Origin: Coffea arabica
Lineage: Eukaryota > Streptophyta > Magnoliopsida > Gentianales > Rubiaceae
Length of the DNA: 64,000 nt
Reading direction: 5' to 3'
Assembly (NCBI RefSeq): GCF_036785885.1
Contig: NC_092317.1
Coordinates: 8,124,501-8,188,500, forward strand
The notes beneath the pieces are model-generated. The model did not search any database. It was not told the origin of the DNA and was given only the letters and a program-made list of their open reading frames with translations. Below, piece after piece: positions 33,461-47,500 of this stretch. The position numbers were made by a program, and so were the translations under genes. The stretch's first letter is position 1. Each line of letters opens with the position of its first letter.

Positions 33461-36400
33461 TGTATATCTTTGTAATGTGTAAAGATATGATCTTTGTTTC
33501 AACAAAAAATAAATAAATAAAATTTAGCCAAATGCTGAAAGGAAAACTCCAAGTATTCTATCTACAATAATTGCGCATCAAAAAAAAAAAAGAAGAAAAC
33601 ACTTCATATCTTTTGCAAAGTGAAGGTATTTGGACGCGTCAAAGTAGACCCGTCCAATGTTCTGTCTCAGCCCAAGAAGTCTGAGAAAACAATATATGGG
33701 CTCCTTTAGCAATAGGGTCTAACCCCAAAGACCCAGGCAGAAGACCGAACCAATCATTGGCCCACATTGCGCATTTTTCCGATCGCTTTAACTGACTAAA
33801 CGCAAAACCTCGACAACCCGATTCATTTTTGTTTCTTTTTAAAATTTATTGTTGGCTGATTAAAAACGAGTTGATTTGAAAAGAAAGACAAATAGTATTG
33901 CCACAACCCATTTATTCCCACGACCATTTTGATTAAGATGACAAAAGTATCTATTTACATCCAAATCGTAATTGGACTTGGAGAAGAGCTAGTTTGTCAT
34001 TTTGTCCAAAAATTGGTGTAGAAATAAATGGCATCAACCAGGGGCTAGGCTTTATATTGAATGTCCCTGCAACTTTTGTGCTCTTCTCCAAAAATAATCT
34101 AAATTTCTTGAAAACAAATTTAGAACTATTCTCTCTGCCGATGTTAAACCGCAAAATTTTTTAGTGTAAACTATTCTAAGAATTCTAATTAGGATGGCAG
34201 TCTATTGTGTATCCCTTATTTTCAAGATTTCCTCTCCACTTTAGAGTTATATTTTTTGATTTGTCTAATGGGTGCCTTATTCGTTAATATATATTTTAGG
34301 TGTTATTTTTTTGAAAATTTAAGATTAATTAGGAAAAGTAAATAAATACAAGGGAGGGTAGGCAATATTAAATAGGGAATGCATATAAATGTGAGAGAAA
34401 ATAATAATTATTAGTATATACATATATATGATATATTAAATAAATATTTTTTTACCCTGAAACACCTTCTGTATGCCTTCATTTTATAACAAGTGGTCCT
34501 TCGAAGGGCACACTGCAAGTTACAGTAGAAACCAAATTGCATCCCCTCTGACACTAACAAATTGATACCAGAGCGGGGAGACATATAATTTTTTACTTAC
34601 ATCATCACCAACAAATTGGTTACCTTTTATGCTAAAGTTTCCCAATTTAAACAAAAGACTAGTGGCTGCAAATCATGTCAATTTCAATTCTGGCTCCTTG
34701 CTTTAGACCCCATTTTGAGGACAACTTAATGTTGACAAACTGTTTTTTGTGGCTATGATGAACTAGAATTACAGTGTGAAACATATGCACAATATCTCCT
34801 CTCCTTTTCTTTTCTTCTTTTATCTTTCCCTTTTCCTCCCCTCTGGCCTTTCGTATTCTTGAACTGCATTCTAATAAGGAGCTCTATATTTGTAAAGCAC
34901 GTACAGGAACACAATGGTAAGGACGGATCACTTTTTCACAAAAAATTGTGTATTTGAATCCCACTATTAGTATGACGACTGTGTTAGTAAATAATTTGTA
35001 AAAATTTGTGTAATCGATCCGGAGAGCATGTCCTAATTTGCAGTGATAATCGAAATTGAACCTACTCAAAATTTTTCTTACAAAAAAAAGGCAATCTGCA
35101 AGAACTACTATAATAGACCGATGATCTCAAGAGCATGTCTTGACACATGTGGTAGTGATTGAAACTGAACCCATCCAAAAAAGAAAAGAGTGCTGGAATG
35201 GATTGATTTAACCCAAGAAAGCAAAATCATGTAGACGTGATGAGCACAAGAACTTTTTATCAGCTTGCGTTTTGACAATATTATGAATTGATTAGTAAAG
35301 ATTAAGACACCAAATCCTAGGACAATTAGAGATTAAGATGAACCCACTTGTCGTCTATTTTTAAATGACATGCCAAACGTTATCCCAGGGATGATGGCTT
35401 TTAACTACTGGATCAAAATTGAAGATTATATTTGATTACCTGTTTTACAGATACATGTATCCTTAAAAAAAGCTAAGTAGATAGACAGATAATTTGTGCA
35501 TTGTGGTAGGAACAGTGTGCTCATGTCACTTGCATTTTGAAAAGATTCTTGCCTGGCTAATGGGTTGAAGGATATGGTTGTACTACAAGTCTAAAGCTTA
35601 CCGAAAATTGGTTAATCATACGTGAATGTCTAATTGCGTGACAGGTATAGCCACATTATGTGATGTGAGCATCGTCATGCTTCAAAAGATGGATTCCCAA
35701 AAGGTTGTTTAACTCATAAAAAATTTGCAATAATAAGGATTGATTGAATTGAGGCGGCATATGATAGTTTTAAGCATTGAAATCAAAAGGGTCCATAGTT
35801 GTCGAATCAAGCCACTTAATGAAGTTTCTTATATGAGAATAAAAAGATAACGTATCAATTCTTGACAAATTCTATAAGCAATTCTAGCAAATTGCAAATT
35901 CTGACAGACGTAGTTGCATAGTCTTCTTTCAAATATAAGATCAGGAAAAAAAAGAAAAGAAAAGAAAAGATAGAGGTAGTTCAGAATACAATAATGCTTC
36001 AATTTCAGCTTAGTTCAGTAACCTGCAAAATGTATCTAATTTTGTAGCAAATTGCTAAGATAAATACCAACCCAAAAAAATTGCTAAGATAAATTATCAT
36101 AAAAACCTTACTAATGAAATTGGTCTGCCATTCTTCTTTTTTTTCCCCCCTAAAAGTTGAAGGCGAAACTCCAAGTTTGATAAAGGAGAATGGGAAAGGA
36201 GAGGATTTAAAACGTCAAACAAAGAATCTCCCACTTGGCGTCCTATTTCAGTTTATTTTTCTGACTTTAAAAGCTATGCGGATCACCGTCCATTCTTTTT
36301 TGGCACCTCTTCCAACCTAATAAAGTAAGAGACTTTTTTTTTTTTTTCCGGAAACGATAATAATGGTATAAGTTATTCTATCGTAGATTATAGGGGAAAG

Positions 36401-37019
36401 AAAGCCTAAAAAAATTAGTTTTTAGGGACTATCAGATATATAGACTTTATTAGATCAAAAAAGTATTTTTGCACTAGTTTTAAATTTTTTTGGCTATAGA
36501 CGGAAGTTGAACCTGCGCCCAAGGACTTAACTATTGGATTTTGGTGCAACGTGCAAATAAAGCTTCTTAGAGCTTTCTCTAGTGTACTAATACGAGGGTT
36601 CAAACCCACCTCTCCCCTGTAGTGTATGAATAGTGTAGATTGTTGATATTAGACTAAAAAAGGAACAAAGAGGAAGATACTTAACCAATTATTTGTGAAA
36701 TAGATTTAGTGATATGTGTATGTGTTAGGGAAAATGCATCTAACTGTGTATATGACTCGTTAAGCTATTATTGGTTTGAGTCTCCTTTTTGGAAAAGCCA
36801 GCCATTCAACTATTTAACTATAATTTCTCCAAAATTCAAAACAAAAAAAAAAGAAAGAAATATTTGAGTCCCAGAAAGGCAGAAATCTATCAAATCCACT
36901 CAACTTTTGCTCATAAGATTAGCTTACATCACACTGTCGTTCGTGCCCAGGTATGTGCAAGTACTTTTCAGCCTTATCATTTCCCCAAACTGTATGAAGT
37001 TAAGGAAAATAAAAATATA
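33461..37019. other. Intergenic, no gene supported
   Basis: About 3.5 kb of AT-rich sequence without a coding motif. Possible tRNA-derived SINE traces occur near 34905-34975 (box-B-like TTTGAATCCCAC) and 36590-36612 (GGGTTCAAACCCACC), neither complete. Short frames at 33951-34154, 36114-36320 and 36415-36609 look like chance. Confidence 0.5.
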
Positions 37020-37599
37020 GGGATAATTTCATAAACCTCTCCTGGAGTTTTTGATAATTGCAGCCACTTCCCTTGAGATTTAAAAAATTACACTTACCTT
37101 CCTTGGTGTTATGAAAAGACTATAATAATTTTGATAACTTTACAAATCTTAAATGAAAAGTGGGTGTGAAGGAAAAAAAATCTGCATTTTGTAAATATTT
37201 CTTTATCGAATAGTTTTAACGTCATCTCATTTAATATATTATATTAAATTCCTAGGTTGTTTAAATGGACTTCTTGCTTACTACTAGTAGCAATGCATTT
37301 GTGAAACAGTTTCTTCACAACTTACTTAGCAAGGAAAAAAAAAAGGGAAGTCCAAACATTATAAAATGATGCCTTGAATTTTTTACTTAGCAAGTAATGT
37401 TGATATTTGATTTCTTTTGTCATTTAATTTGTTTCACAAAGCCATAGGGACAATATAGGATGTTCATTAGACTTTTTGTACTTACATCACCATTTGTTAT
37501 CAAAACATATTTTTTAGGGGAGGTTTCTGTAATTTTTCAAACTTTAAGGGAGGTGGATGCAACCATTACAAACCTTAGGGAGGTTTTTGAAATTATCCC
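37020..37599. mobile_element. Mutator-like non-autonomous element, family A, short copy
   Basis: A 580-bp element with ends GGGATAATTTCATAAACCTC and, in reverse complement, GGGATAATTTCAAAAACCTC. It is flanked by a perfect 9-bp TSD, AAAAATATA (37011-37019 and 37600-37608). The ends match the long family A element at 10972-12720 (GGGATAATTGCAGAAACC), but this copy lacks the TTAATTAG arms. Non-coding. Confidence 0.9.
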
Positions 37600-37859
37600 A
37601 AAAATATAATACTCCATTAGATAGGTGCGTAATATATAAATCAATGATCAACTTTTAGTAAAATGAAAACTAGATAGATGAATTGATGGAAAGTCCCTCG
37701 ACTTTTGATTGATTTTAATAAATTGACTAACAACAAGCTAATGTTACACCACGTACAAAACGAAACATATTAATGTAAGAGTCAAGGACATGAAACTTCA
37801 CATCCTTTTCCCTTCGCTGTGCAATAAACTGGAAAATTCAACATTCCTTCAGGCAATAA

Positions 37860-39623
37860 TTAAACTTTAATAGGCTCCATTTGAACATTGAGATCTTTAT
37901 CAGCTTCAAGTCCGCAATTATTTGCTCGTAGAACCACAGGAATTTTCTCCAATTGTCCAAGTTTTGCAATGTCAATGATTTGTTCAGTTATGTCCGAAAG
38001 CTGATTTTCCTCCACGATGATAATTTGGTCTGCCAACTGAGAAACCTTGCCTTGTTTCTCAAGGTCATTGTCTTTCTCCGACTTGCTGTAAATCTTATAC
38101 AGCACCATTTGGAGAACGCCAAAAACGAATCCCAGAACATTGGGAATCTGTGACGAAAGAAGAGAGAAATATTAGCCCGCAAAAATATTTAAAAAAGATT
38201 GATCTTATTAATGTAATGTCAGTATAAGATTTTCTTCATAGGTGTGTCCAAATAACTAGTATAAACTTTAGAAATTGCTAAAGAGCTTACAGCAATGTTG
38301 AAGTCTTTGAGTAAAAGGCCATAGAAGAACCATGCAACTGCATTTAGTGTGAGGAAAGCTGATAAAGGCAAGGGCATGTATTCGGCACTTTTGGTTCGTA
38401 TAACTTGTCTCTGCACAAAATGACAAAATGAAAATTAGTAATCTGAGGGTCATTGAAGATGGAAAAAGGAAGAAGACGAATAGAAGATTTAATGAAAAAG
38501 AAGGAACTCTTTCTTTTTTTCCGCCCTATTTTGTGAACTTACCACTATGCATAAGGGGGCAACGAACACCAATAGCGCGAAAACTAGACAAATCCACCCA
38601 ACAATACGGACACGGGCGGAGTCTTTGGCTAGGAAGTGAGTTAGGAGAACAATAAGACCAAATCCACAAGCCACTAGCAGCACAAGTAGCTTCACTGTTT
38701 CCACCTGCATATATTAATAAAACTAATAAGAATCACTAAATATTTTATTTTCTTAACCTTTTGATATAAAAGTTAGAGAATAAAGGACTGGTTTTGCCGT
38801 GGACCCTCTAAATGTAGGGTTTAGATACATACCCTAGCCTTCTTTGTTGCGTAGAAAAGAAAGAGGCAAATGTAGATAGTTTCTATGAAGCAGCCAAATG
38901 AGTTGATGGTAATGAGGAAAGTGGTTTTAGGCTTGAGAAATGCATAGTATATCCACAGCATGGCACTGAATAGTGCAATTACATATGGAATTGATTGGAA
39001 CCCTTCAGTTGATTTTTTCTTGTAAATTTGGTAGAACGTTGGCCTGTAAATGAAAAAAGAAAAAAAAGAAGAATCCAATTAGCTCGACAAAATGTTTTTA
39101 GAACATTTTAGAGCAATATTAACAAATGGTCAACCAAATATGGACTTACACTGGGGCTAAAAACACGCAAAATGCGACGACGTTGCCTGCGGAAAAAAGG
39201 GAAAAAAAAGTTGTTAGTAATTCATGAGTAAATTCGTGAAAAGTTTATCCGCTTAATACTTGAAAAGGTCATGGAAAAGTAATTATATTATTTATTCAAG
39301 GTGAATGAAAACGATTGCATGGCGTGGAAATGATATTTTGATTGTGCAAAAACAGATCATGAGAGAAAAAGAATACTAGAAGAAATGCTTATGGAGAATG
39401 TTTGGGCAGGATCAGGAGAAATTTACCAGAAGAAATATAGTCTATGAAGAGTGTTTAGTGAGAGCTACAGGAAGCTAATAATTTCCAGAGAATTTAAAAT
39501 AGAATAACTTGATGGGCAGTATGCGAATTAATAGAATATATGCAACATTAGTGAGAAAGATAAAGAGTGATTTGTACCAAGTAGGCCGAATACAAACGAC
39601 AATTGATCAGAAGAAACAGCCAT
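37860..39623 (-). CDS. SWEET: Clade III SWEET sugar transporter (gene 2)
   Basis: Six minus-strand exons, 39578-39623, 39150-39186, 38833-39043, 38543-38704, 38291-38410 and 37860-38147, give 287 residues with the same phases as gene 1. Signatures are [28 protein letters not shown] (17-28), [20 protein letters not shown] then [42 protein letters not shown] and [20 protein letters not shown]. The pocket positions V23, S54, W58, N75, W179 and N195 are kept. The helix-6 Ser of AtSWEET13 (S176) is Asn here (N175), and the usual TKSVEYMPF reads TKSAEYMPL. The C-terminal tail ([20 protein letters not shown]) resembles gene 1's, supporting a tandem origin. Expected in the plasma membrane, exporting sucrose or hexose; the exact substrate cannot be told from sequence. 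Confidence 0.96.
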
Positions 39624-39730
39624 TGGAGTTTTTGTAGCAAAGACTACTAGTTTCTTGCTCTTTCTCAGCCTTAGTTCTCACAAAGTTGTAGCCTGTGAGC
39701 AAACATGCATGGCTCGTTGAGCTATGTACA

Positions 39731-39738
39731 TATATATA
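39731..39738 (-). promoter_or_regulatory. TATA box of SWEET gene 2
   Basis: TATATATA on the minus strand (in ACTATATATATGTAC) lies about 110 bp upstream of the ATG at 39623, a spacing like that of gene 1. Confidence 0.5.
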
Positions 39739-42314
39739 GTAAGGCAACACGACATTGATTAGTGCGAAAGTGCAAAACAAGGAATAAAATGATAAAAAAT
39801 ACAAAGAAATTAAAAAAAAAAAAAGGGAACAGTGCGAAAGTGCAGTAGGAAAAGATCTTTTTGTGCTTGAGGACTGTTTAGATGATTACCATAAAAAGCA
39901 CACTCCTCCCAAGCTAATACATCCTGATTTGCATTGTTTTCGTGGTCTGCTGCATGAACAGTAGAAGATTAGGGGTCCCAACTGGCTTCTTTTATTATGT
40001 CATCCTCCAATCCCGATGGCTATAAGGTGTCCAAGTCATCCTCATATTTTCCGGGAAGGGTTTAATTTCTATATTTTCTATTGCAAAATGAACTCCGATT
40101 CAGCAAGAAACCAATCCGGAATGATTGAAAGAACCACCTCATTGCGTCCACTTGGCAGCAATAATACAAAGGGACATGCCATTGTGGTTCTTGGATCGAT
40201 CGTTAGATGGAAAAGATTAAGGGCAGCAGTAGTGGTGATGGAAATCTAGCGATATGTTTTAGTACGTAGCCTTATCTCGTTATGGTGGATTATGTCATTC
40301 TCTAAAGCAAGGGATGAATTCACCTTTTTCTCGAAAATTAAAGCTGGCATGGTTTGGTTGAATTATTGGATAGTGTTGGAACATAATAATAGAAATGGGC
40401 TTTTAACATCTGGAGCAAATTTCTTGAGATGACTAGCTAGAGACCATTTACCGGCAAATATCTGATGTTCATCTTCCCTGCACCAGGCAAATTGATTTGT
40501 ATGACTTTGTTATCACGAATTAAATATTTTGAGCTTCAGAGTGGCGAAATGTTTGCGTCCATATTCAGTTGGTGCTTGATTAGCTTACCTACTTAAATAT
40601 GAGTAGGAAATTGACTCTTTCAGAAAAAAATAAGTGATTGGGAGAAAAATCAATGAATCCAATTCCAGTTGATTGCATAGTTTCATCGTGCTGAATTCCC
40701 ATCCCTGGTTAAGTTTTGGCGTGGTATATATCTTCCCTTTTTTCTTCAGTACTCTAATTGACAGGATAATAATCAAGCGTATAAAAAAAAAATCGATCCA
40801 TTCAAACAGATCTTTCTCAAAAGCAATACCAAGAAAATTGACAAAATAGATGGATATTTAATTCCAACTCCACTAAGAAGCATTTTTAACTATAGATACA
40901 CAGTTAAATATAGATTGGATTTGTCTTCAGGAGCACGTAGTTTATTAATAAAGTAAAATTAAGTGTCTAAAATATAGGGAGAAACAAAACTTGGGTACAT
41001 TTATGTGATAGTTTTTGTGTACGTACACCCTTGAAAAGATGCTTCAACAGTTGATGAAGTTGCTAATGCTTCAAAAAAGCTAGATTAGGTGTCAGGGCGT
41101 TTGTCTACGAGTATTTGGAGTATAAACAATACGATGAAGAAGCGCCACATAGCACCATGTGTATCGGTCCATGTGTCGCTCACATGTGCAATATCTTACT
41201 TGTCCTACTAATACAAGTTTATGGGTATTTTCTATAGCCGCAACAAATCTCGAATACAATGATTGCCATTTCAACTAAGTTCACAATTGATATTTAGCTT
41301 TTCATTAAGAAACTATAGGAATAGGGAGAAAAATTAAGGATTAGAATGAAAATTGTGGTTGAAGAGACACTACTCTGATTTCCCTCCAAAACTTGGCTCT
41401 TAGGAACGTTTGTGGATTGATATCTTTCTATTTGCATGAGCTCTCCAAAATACAAATCGAATGCTATTTTTAAGACACCCCCCCCCCCCCCGCGGCGGAA
41501 AAGCCAAAAAAAAACCATGAAAGAAAGAAAGAAAAAGCACTTTTGGTTAATCTTAAAACGGAAAATGTTTGATTATTCTTAAAATAATGCATTTTTTTTC
41601 AAAAGAGGATCAATAGTAATTTCTCACTTATCTCCTTTGTTGATTCAAATTCAACAAAGTGTCCAAATTATAAATCAAAGGGTCTAAACTATGTTTTTTA
41701 ACTGTCTTAAAACAAAACAAAAAGAAAAAAGACAGAATTGTTCAAATCTAGAATTCAAGGAACCAAGATTATAATTCCTTAAAATATCTGCATTTAGAGT
41801 GAATTAGACTTTGTTGCACAAAGGGCCTTGGCTAAAAAAAAAATTCTTAGGAGAAAATTATGGATTCAAGAGTTCTCTTGTAGCCTCGTTCTTTCTGTAA
41901 ATCGTACAATAAGCTAATGGAGACCTATTGTTCTAACCATAAACGAAGATACCTTGAGCCTTGAGGAGACCATGGATCATGAGTGAATTGTAAATAGACA
42001 TGGACACTTTTCAATCTCGTATAATTAATTAGAGGCAATACCAACTGTTGATTTGAGATACATTTTATTACCTATATTACTGTGAAAAAGTGGTAACTTG
42101 GGTTATCTGTAACAAAATTTAGGTGTGATTTTCACACTGTATTTGGAAGCTGAGTCATGATATATTTGGAATACTTTACAACTAGTTTGAATGTAGAGTT
42201 TGGTAGGTAATAGTGCTGAATGAAATAAGACTTTTATATTCTTGGAGTATTAAATGGACAGAGAAAACCAAAAAATAATAATAATGGAATAATAAATTGC
42301 CAAAAAGGACACAT
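39739..42314. other. Intergenic, upstream of SWEET gene 2
   Basis: No gene is supported. A poly-C run (about 41478-41491) followed by GCGGCGG is the only compositional oddity. Small frames at 40016-40249 and 40585-40776 carry no motif. Confidence 0.5.
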
Positions 42315-42386
42315 AGGTCCTACCGGGAGTCGAACCCAGGTCGCTGGATTCAAAGTCCAGAGTGCTAACCACTACACCATAGAACC
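42315..42386 (-). tRNA. tRNA-Gln (UUG)
   Basis: A 72-base minus-strand cloverleaf. The acceptor arm GGTTCTA (42386-42380) pairs with TAGGACC, with discriminator T. The D-arm region is TGGTGTAGTGGTTAGCA, the anticodon stem CTGGA/TCCAG has loop CTTTGAA, and the T arm is CTGGGTTCGACTCCCGG. The anticodon TTG (complement of 42351-42353) reads the Gln codon CAA. Box A and box B are intact and there is no intron. CCA is not encoded, as expected for a nuclear gene. Confidence 0.97.
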
Positions 42387-44506
42387 GTCCGTTGGTGTTG
42401 GCAAAAGTTTACCCATTTAATAGCTTAAACCACTTTTAACACCGTGTCTACATTAACTTGTAGGCATAACCTTGTAAAAAAGATGCTTCTAAAAGTTAAT
42501 TGTAACAAAAGGTATTTGAATTTGTCCAAACCAGCTTCAAAACATGTCACTGTTTAAATTTTGCCAGAGTAGCATTTGAGTTTCTCCCAATAAGTTAGAT
42601 GTCACATATAAACAGGTAGAGAATAGTATGCATGAGATGCATCTACACCTATTTCTTCTACTTTTATCTACTTCGAAATTCTAACAAATAGTGGATGGAG
42701 ATATAAACAATTTTTTTTTACCATCGTATGGTTTAACAAAATTATAATTAACTGTACAGTTGGATTTAACCTAACCTTAAAGGGTCTCTATTTTTCATTT
42801 CTAGTAAAAGTTCCTAGTCCACACCTACTAAAAAGTTCATACTGGCAAAGAACTCAAAGCTGCCCAAATAGGTAGAAGTTAGCCTCAACAACCTTCTTTT
42901 TTTAGCCAAAAAGATGCAGTAACATTTATGTGAAGCGAACTCCTAATGAATCAAATTTATAACAAAACTAATTGCTCAAAGTTGCTTTGAGTTTCTCATT
43001 ATACTACTTCAAGTGCTCAAATACGGGGCATCTTCAGCTGCACCTATCCTATTGGCTACACCAGTCAATAAAAATCAGTTTCAAGCAAGACCATCGACTA
43101 AAAGCAGCTCCAAGCAACACCATCAACTAAAAGCAACAGTTAGTTAATATCTCCAGGATCATATGAACAAAAAGAACAAGAGAAACAAACAAATAACCTT
43201 ATAGTTTAGTTTCTTAATCTAAGAGCTACTTATTTTTTTAATCTTTAAAGTAGTTGATGCCTACCCTGAAGCTTGGCGAATGTAAATACTAAGGAACTTG
43301 AGGAAGTGTGATGGATGACATAATTAACCTTTAAATTGCGAGAACAACAATGGGTTCCTATGTGGCTCAGACTGAAGTTTATGAAAGACTAGATTTTGAA
43401 CCACTAAAAGTGTGACATTGGAGTAGGAACTATTTCCTTCTCATTTGTCTTTTACAAATCGCCAGTGGGATTCGATTCTCAGATGAATTCAGATCTTATT
43501 AGCTCTCACAAAAAGTATAAACTAATTTAATAGTTCTCCAAGTTGTGATCAGAGAACTTTCTTGGAACAAGTCATTCAAAGATTCTTGCTTTTGTTGTCA
43601 GAACATAGCATTATTCAGGAGTTGAATGTTGCAATGGACTTGCACCAAATGTAAAAAGTAGCTCGTACTAACGTTGGAGCCTCCAAAATCGAAGTAATCG
43701 AGAGGTTCAGCGTGATCAATGACACCATCAATTTCAGATTGCGAGGACAATATGGATTCCTATATGTCTCGTAGACTTCCAGCTGTAGGGACTATTACAT
43801 TCTGATTTTTCTTCTAAAAGTCGAAGTGGATTCATATATAAGTAGGATTTTTTCAACGGATACTTAATGGGTACTCGTTAGTATATTTAGATTACAACTG
43901 ATTTACTATATGAATTCATATGCTAAAAATTATTATCGTATTTTACATTATATGTTTAACTCCATCTTAATCACCCGTTAGACAGACCACCAGTATAAAT
44001 ATAAGTTCATTAGTTTTAGGTTTAGCATGAAGAATCTAAATTTATTAAAATGTGCTAGAGTTGTAAAAGGAATTTGTTTTATTATCAGAATGTAGCATGA
44101 GTTTGATGGTTGTTATGGTTGGACTACACCAGTGGCAAGCTGGCCTGTGAGTATGAAAGTAGCCATTTTTTGATACGTTAGCTGTGGGGGTAAAGATCCT
44201 AGAATATCTCTTCATTGAGATTATTTCCTTAGTTGGGTTGGATTGTAGCTCGATACGTTAGTTTTTAAGTCTTATTGCATTTGATTAAGCACCTGATGGT
44301 ACAAAAGCGTAAAATATGCTCATATTGTACTATCTCATGTTAATTTGGTGTACTAATTGAAACAAGAAAGTAATCTTTTTTTTTTATTGAATCTAAAAAT
44401 CATCTTAATTGGGTAGCCATATAAAAAAAATGTACATTTTTTATGCATTTTTTTAACGGATACCCGTAGGACACTCGTTAACATGTCTAGCATTCATCTA
44501 AACTAC

Positions 44507-44541
<35 letters not shown>

Positions 44542-47500
44542 ATGTATATACACATACACACATACTAACAATTATTATCTTCCCTTATATTTATATATTT
44601 TTCTTATTTAATCTTACCTACTTTTTCTTATATTTATTTATTTTTTCTAATTAATCTCATATTTTCAAAAATATAACACGTGAAATATATCTTAATGCAT
44701 GCTCATAGAGCACCCATTAGACGGACCTTTTTTTAGTCAACTAAGTTTTGATTCTTTATTTTATTTGAACTAAGCTTCATGCATAAGTGCTAGAAAAACG
44801 GGTATATTCCAACAGAATGATCAAAGGAACAGAGAACCGAAAAAGGTTAAAACTTTTCAGCCGGAGATTTTTAGCCTTAGGTTTTAATGTTCCGAGACAA
44901 AGAATATTTTATACTCCTATTGAATTTGTATTTGATCTCTTCTTGCTTTATTGTGCTTTCATTAACTTTTCACCGAGTCAAATAATACAAGTTGATTAGT
45001 TAATTGGAACAGAAACTTTCTTGTCCTTCTTTATGGTACATTATTTTTTGTATGATTACCTCTAGCATTTTTTATGTCCAAACCTTCTTTTGTTTGGCGG
45101 TTCAAAATCCCTTATTCACTCACTCTATTCTCTAAAATGCACGTAAAAGTACTTTAATTAAAGCAAGAAATTCTTCTCCTCACATATATTTTTTATTTTG
45201 TCATTCATTTATTGAGTTGTCAACATATCCTACGATACCTGTTGCATACCACAGAGTACATCTATGTCATAACCATGAGATTTAATAGTCAATTGGTGTC
45301 CTGATCATACAAGTCTGTCCGACACAAAATCCTACATTGCCTATTTAGAAATACATCTGAGAAAAAGCTACAATAAACGAAGGGTTCAAAGAGGAGTCAA
45401 AGCCAAGAACTAGTTGCCCTCTTTTCTAGCTATGAGCAACATTTGTTTTAGGTTTTGGGATTCTCAAATTATTCTGAGAATCCGTATATAACATTCCACT
45501 ATAAGATAGAGACCAATTTTTTTGTGTCATTTGTAGTCCTTCTGGAAGAAATCAGTCCGAAACGTTTTGCGGCTGGAAACAACATATGCAAATCTAGATC
45601 CACAGACTAGTTTGGGACTTGTCCCATCGATGACGAGCCCAAATATGTCGATGAATTAGTATAAATGTGATGTATATGTAATACGTATTAATAGATTAAT
45701 CATTTGAACATTGAAATGTCCGGAAGTATTGAACATATATATTAAAATGTCTAAGTCGACCCAATAATTAAGAGAGGTTTCTTAGAATCTTTATCACTGT
45801 CAGGTTTAGGAGTCAGATTCTGTGCTTGACAGTTGGGGTTAAAAAAGGTGTGAAGAAAGATGCAAAGATAAAATAAAAGAAAAACTTCAAAGCTATGTAA
45901 AAGAACCCTAGCCTAGATGTACATAATTAGTGCATAGTAAATGAGTCAATTGCATTGAATCTAGTCTAATATTTAGTTGTCCACAGCAAGATCACAAGCA
46001 TATTCGTGGAATGGAAGACATGAGCATATTGGACTGAAATAGTTGTTCAACATGAGGTATCAAATTTCACGCTTGAAGTAATAGGCTGCACGGATTTTAA
46101 CTTTCTCACGTCCTAATTAGTCAACACACTGATATTTATAAATCAAAATATCTTTAAGGGAAATGAAACAATAATCACTCAAAGTGGCATAAATGTTATT
46201 ATAAAAACAAAAAGTTTCACTTTAATTACTTAATTTGACCACTACAAATATCTTCCAAGACCGTAATCACAAGTAACTAATTAAATGTCATGAAAAAAAA
46301 AAGACTAATTAAAAATCATTTGCTGAATAACACCTCAAGTAGCCGGACATCTGGTAGCTTCCCACCTTCTAAGGTCTTCATTTAAAGGTGAATGAAGGAT
46401 GCTTCCTTCATTTCCCCTCGAAACTTTTGAAGTACTTTTAGAAAGCAGAACTGTCACATTAATACTCATCTTCAGTGAGACATCGATCATTTGGCATTCA
46501 GCAACGGCCAAAGGACATACCATCAATTAATTGGACAGAATCCTCCCAAATTATTCGAGTTTCGAATATGATAATCAACTTATCAAGATCAACTAATAAA
46601 TATGTTGGGATAATTTCCTTTTAGGTTCTAATCATTTTAGATAAACTAAATTGGGAAATAAATAGAGAAAAGTACTAGGCTTGGAGATGCAAATCCCCTT
46701 GAAGTTATTAGTCGAATTGGTCTGAATCAGTTTGATCAGCTAAATACGTGGTGAAGATCATTGGTCAAGTACGGACGATGGTGCTGAACCATTTGTGGTT
46801 GGTTTGACGGTTAAAAACTCTTAAAGACTTTTTCTTAAGGTCAAGAATTTGGATCTTCCTTCTTACACGGCTGGATTCGGATTCGTAATCTATATATGCG
46901 CTTAAAAGTATTGTTATTTTGTAAAACAGATTCTAACGTTAAACTTGCCACATAAGTACGGTAGAGTCTCCTGTTATAGTGGCTGATGTAATGCCAGTGT
47001 CAATATTCCCTGTTAAAGAATAGTTAACCTACCACCATTAGTCCATTTCCCTGTCAATTTTGCTGCAGTATTTACTATAAAATGGTCCATTATGCTAGTG
47101 ATAAAAAGATACTTGCATTGTAAAAATTATCCTCCAAAGTAATTAATTAATCTGATACCTATTTTGGTAATTAATTAATCTTATACCTATTTTGATTAAC
47201 TTTCTTATACCTATTTTGCTTAACTTTCTTGAAAGGCACTTGAGATTTTTAAAGTCATGAAGTTGAACGGTTCCATTCTTTTGAGTACGTTGCTTGGTAT
47301 ATGAATACTTCTTAAAAAAAAAAAATAGAATTAACGGTGATCTTTCACTTACCCTTTTAACGATTCGAATCCGTGATGCAGTTATTAGTGACATATGAAT
47401 ACTTTAGAAAACCCAATTTCTTATAGTATCTGTAGTTATTAATTGGATAATTATATTGCTTGGAATTAATTAATTTTGATGATGACCACATTAAGAAGTC

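Noticed and set aside
34905-34975. tRNA-like sequence with a box-B-like motif
   Set aside because: No cloverleaf can be drawn and box A is poor; at most a SINE trace.
38291-38410. Val-to-Ala change in TKSAEYMP of SWEET gene 2 as a pocket mutation
   Set aside because: By counting from the pocket Trp, this residue is not the AtSWEET13 V145 position, which is conserved in all three genes.
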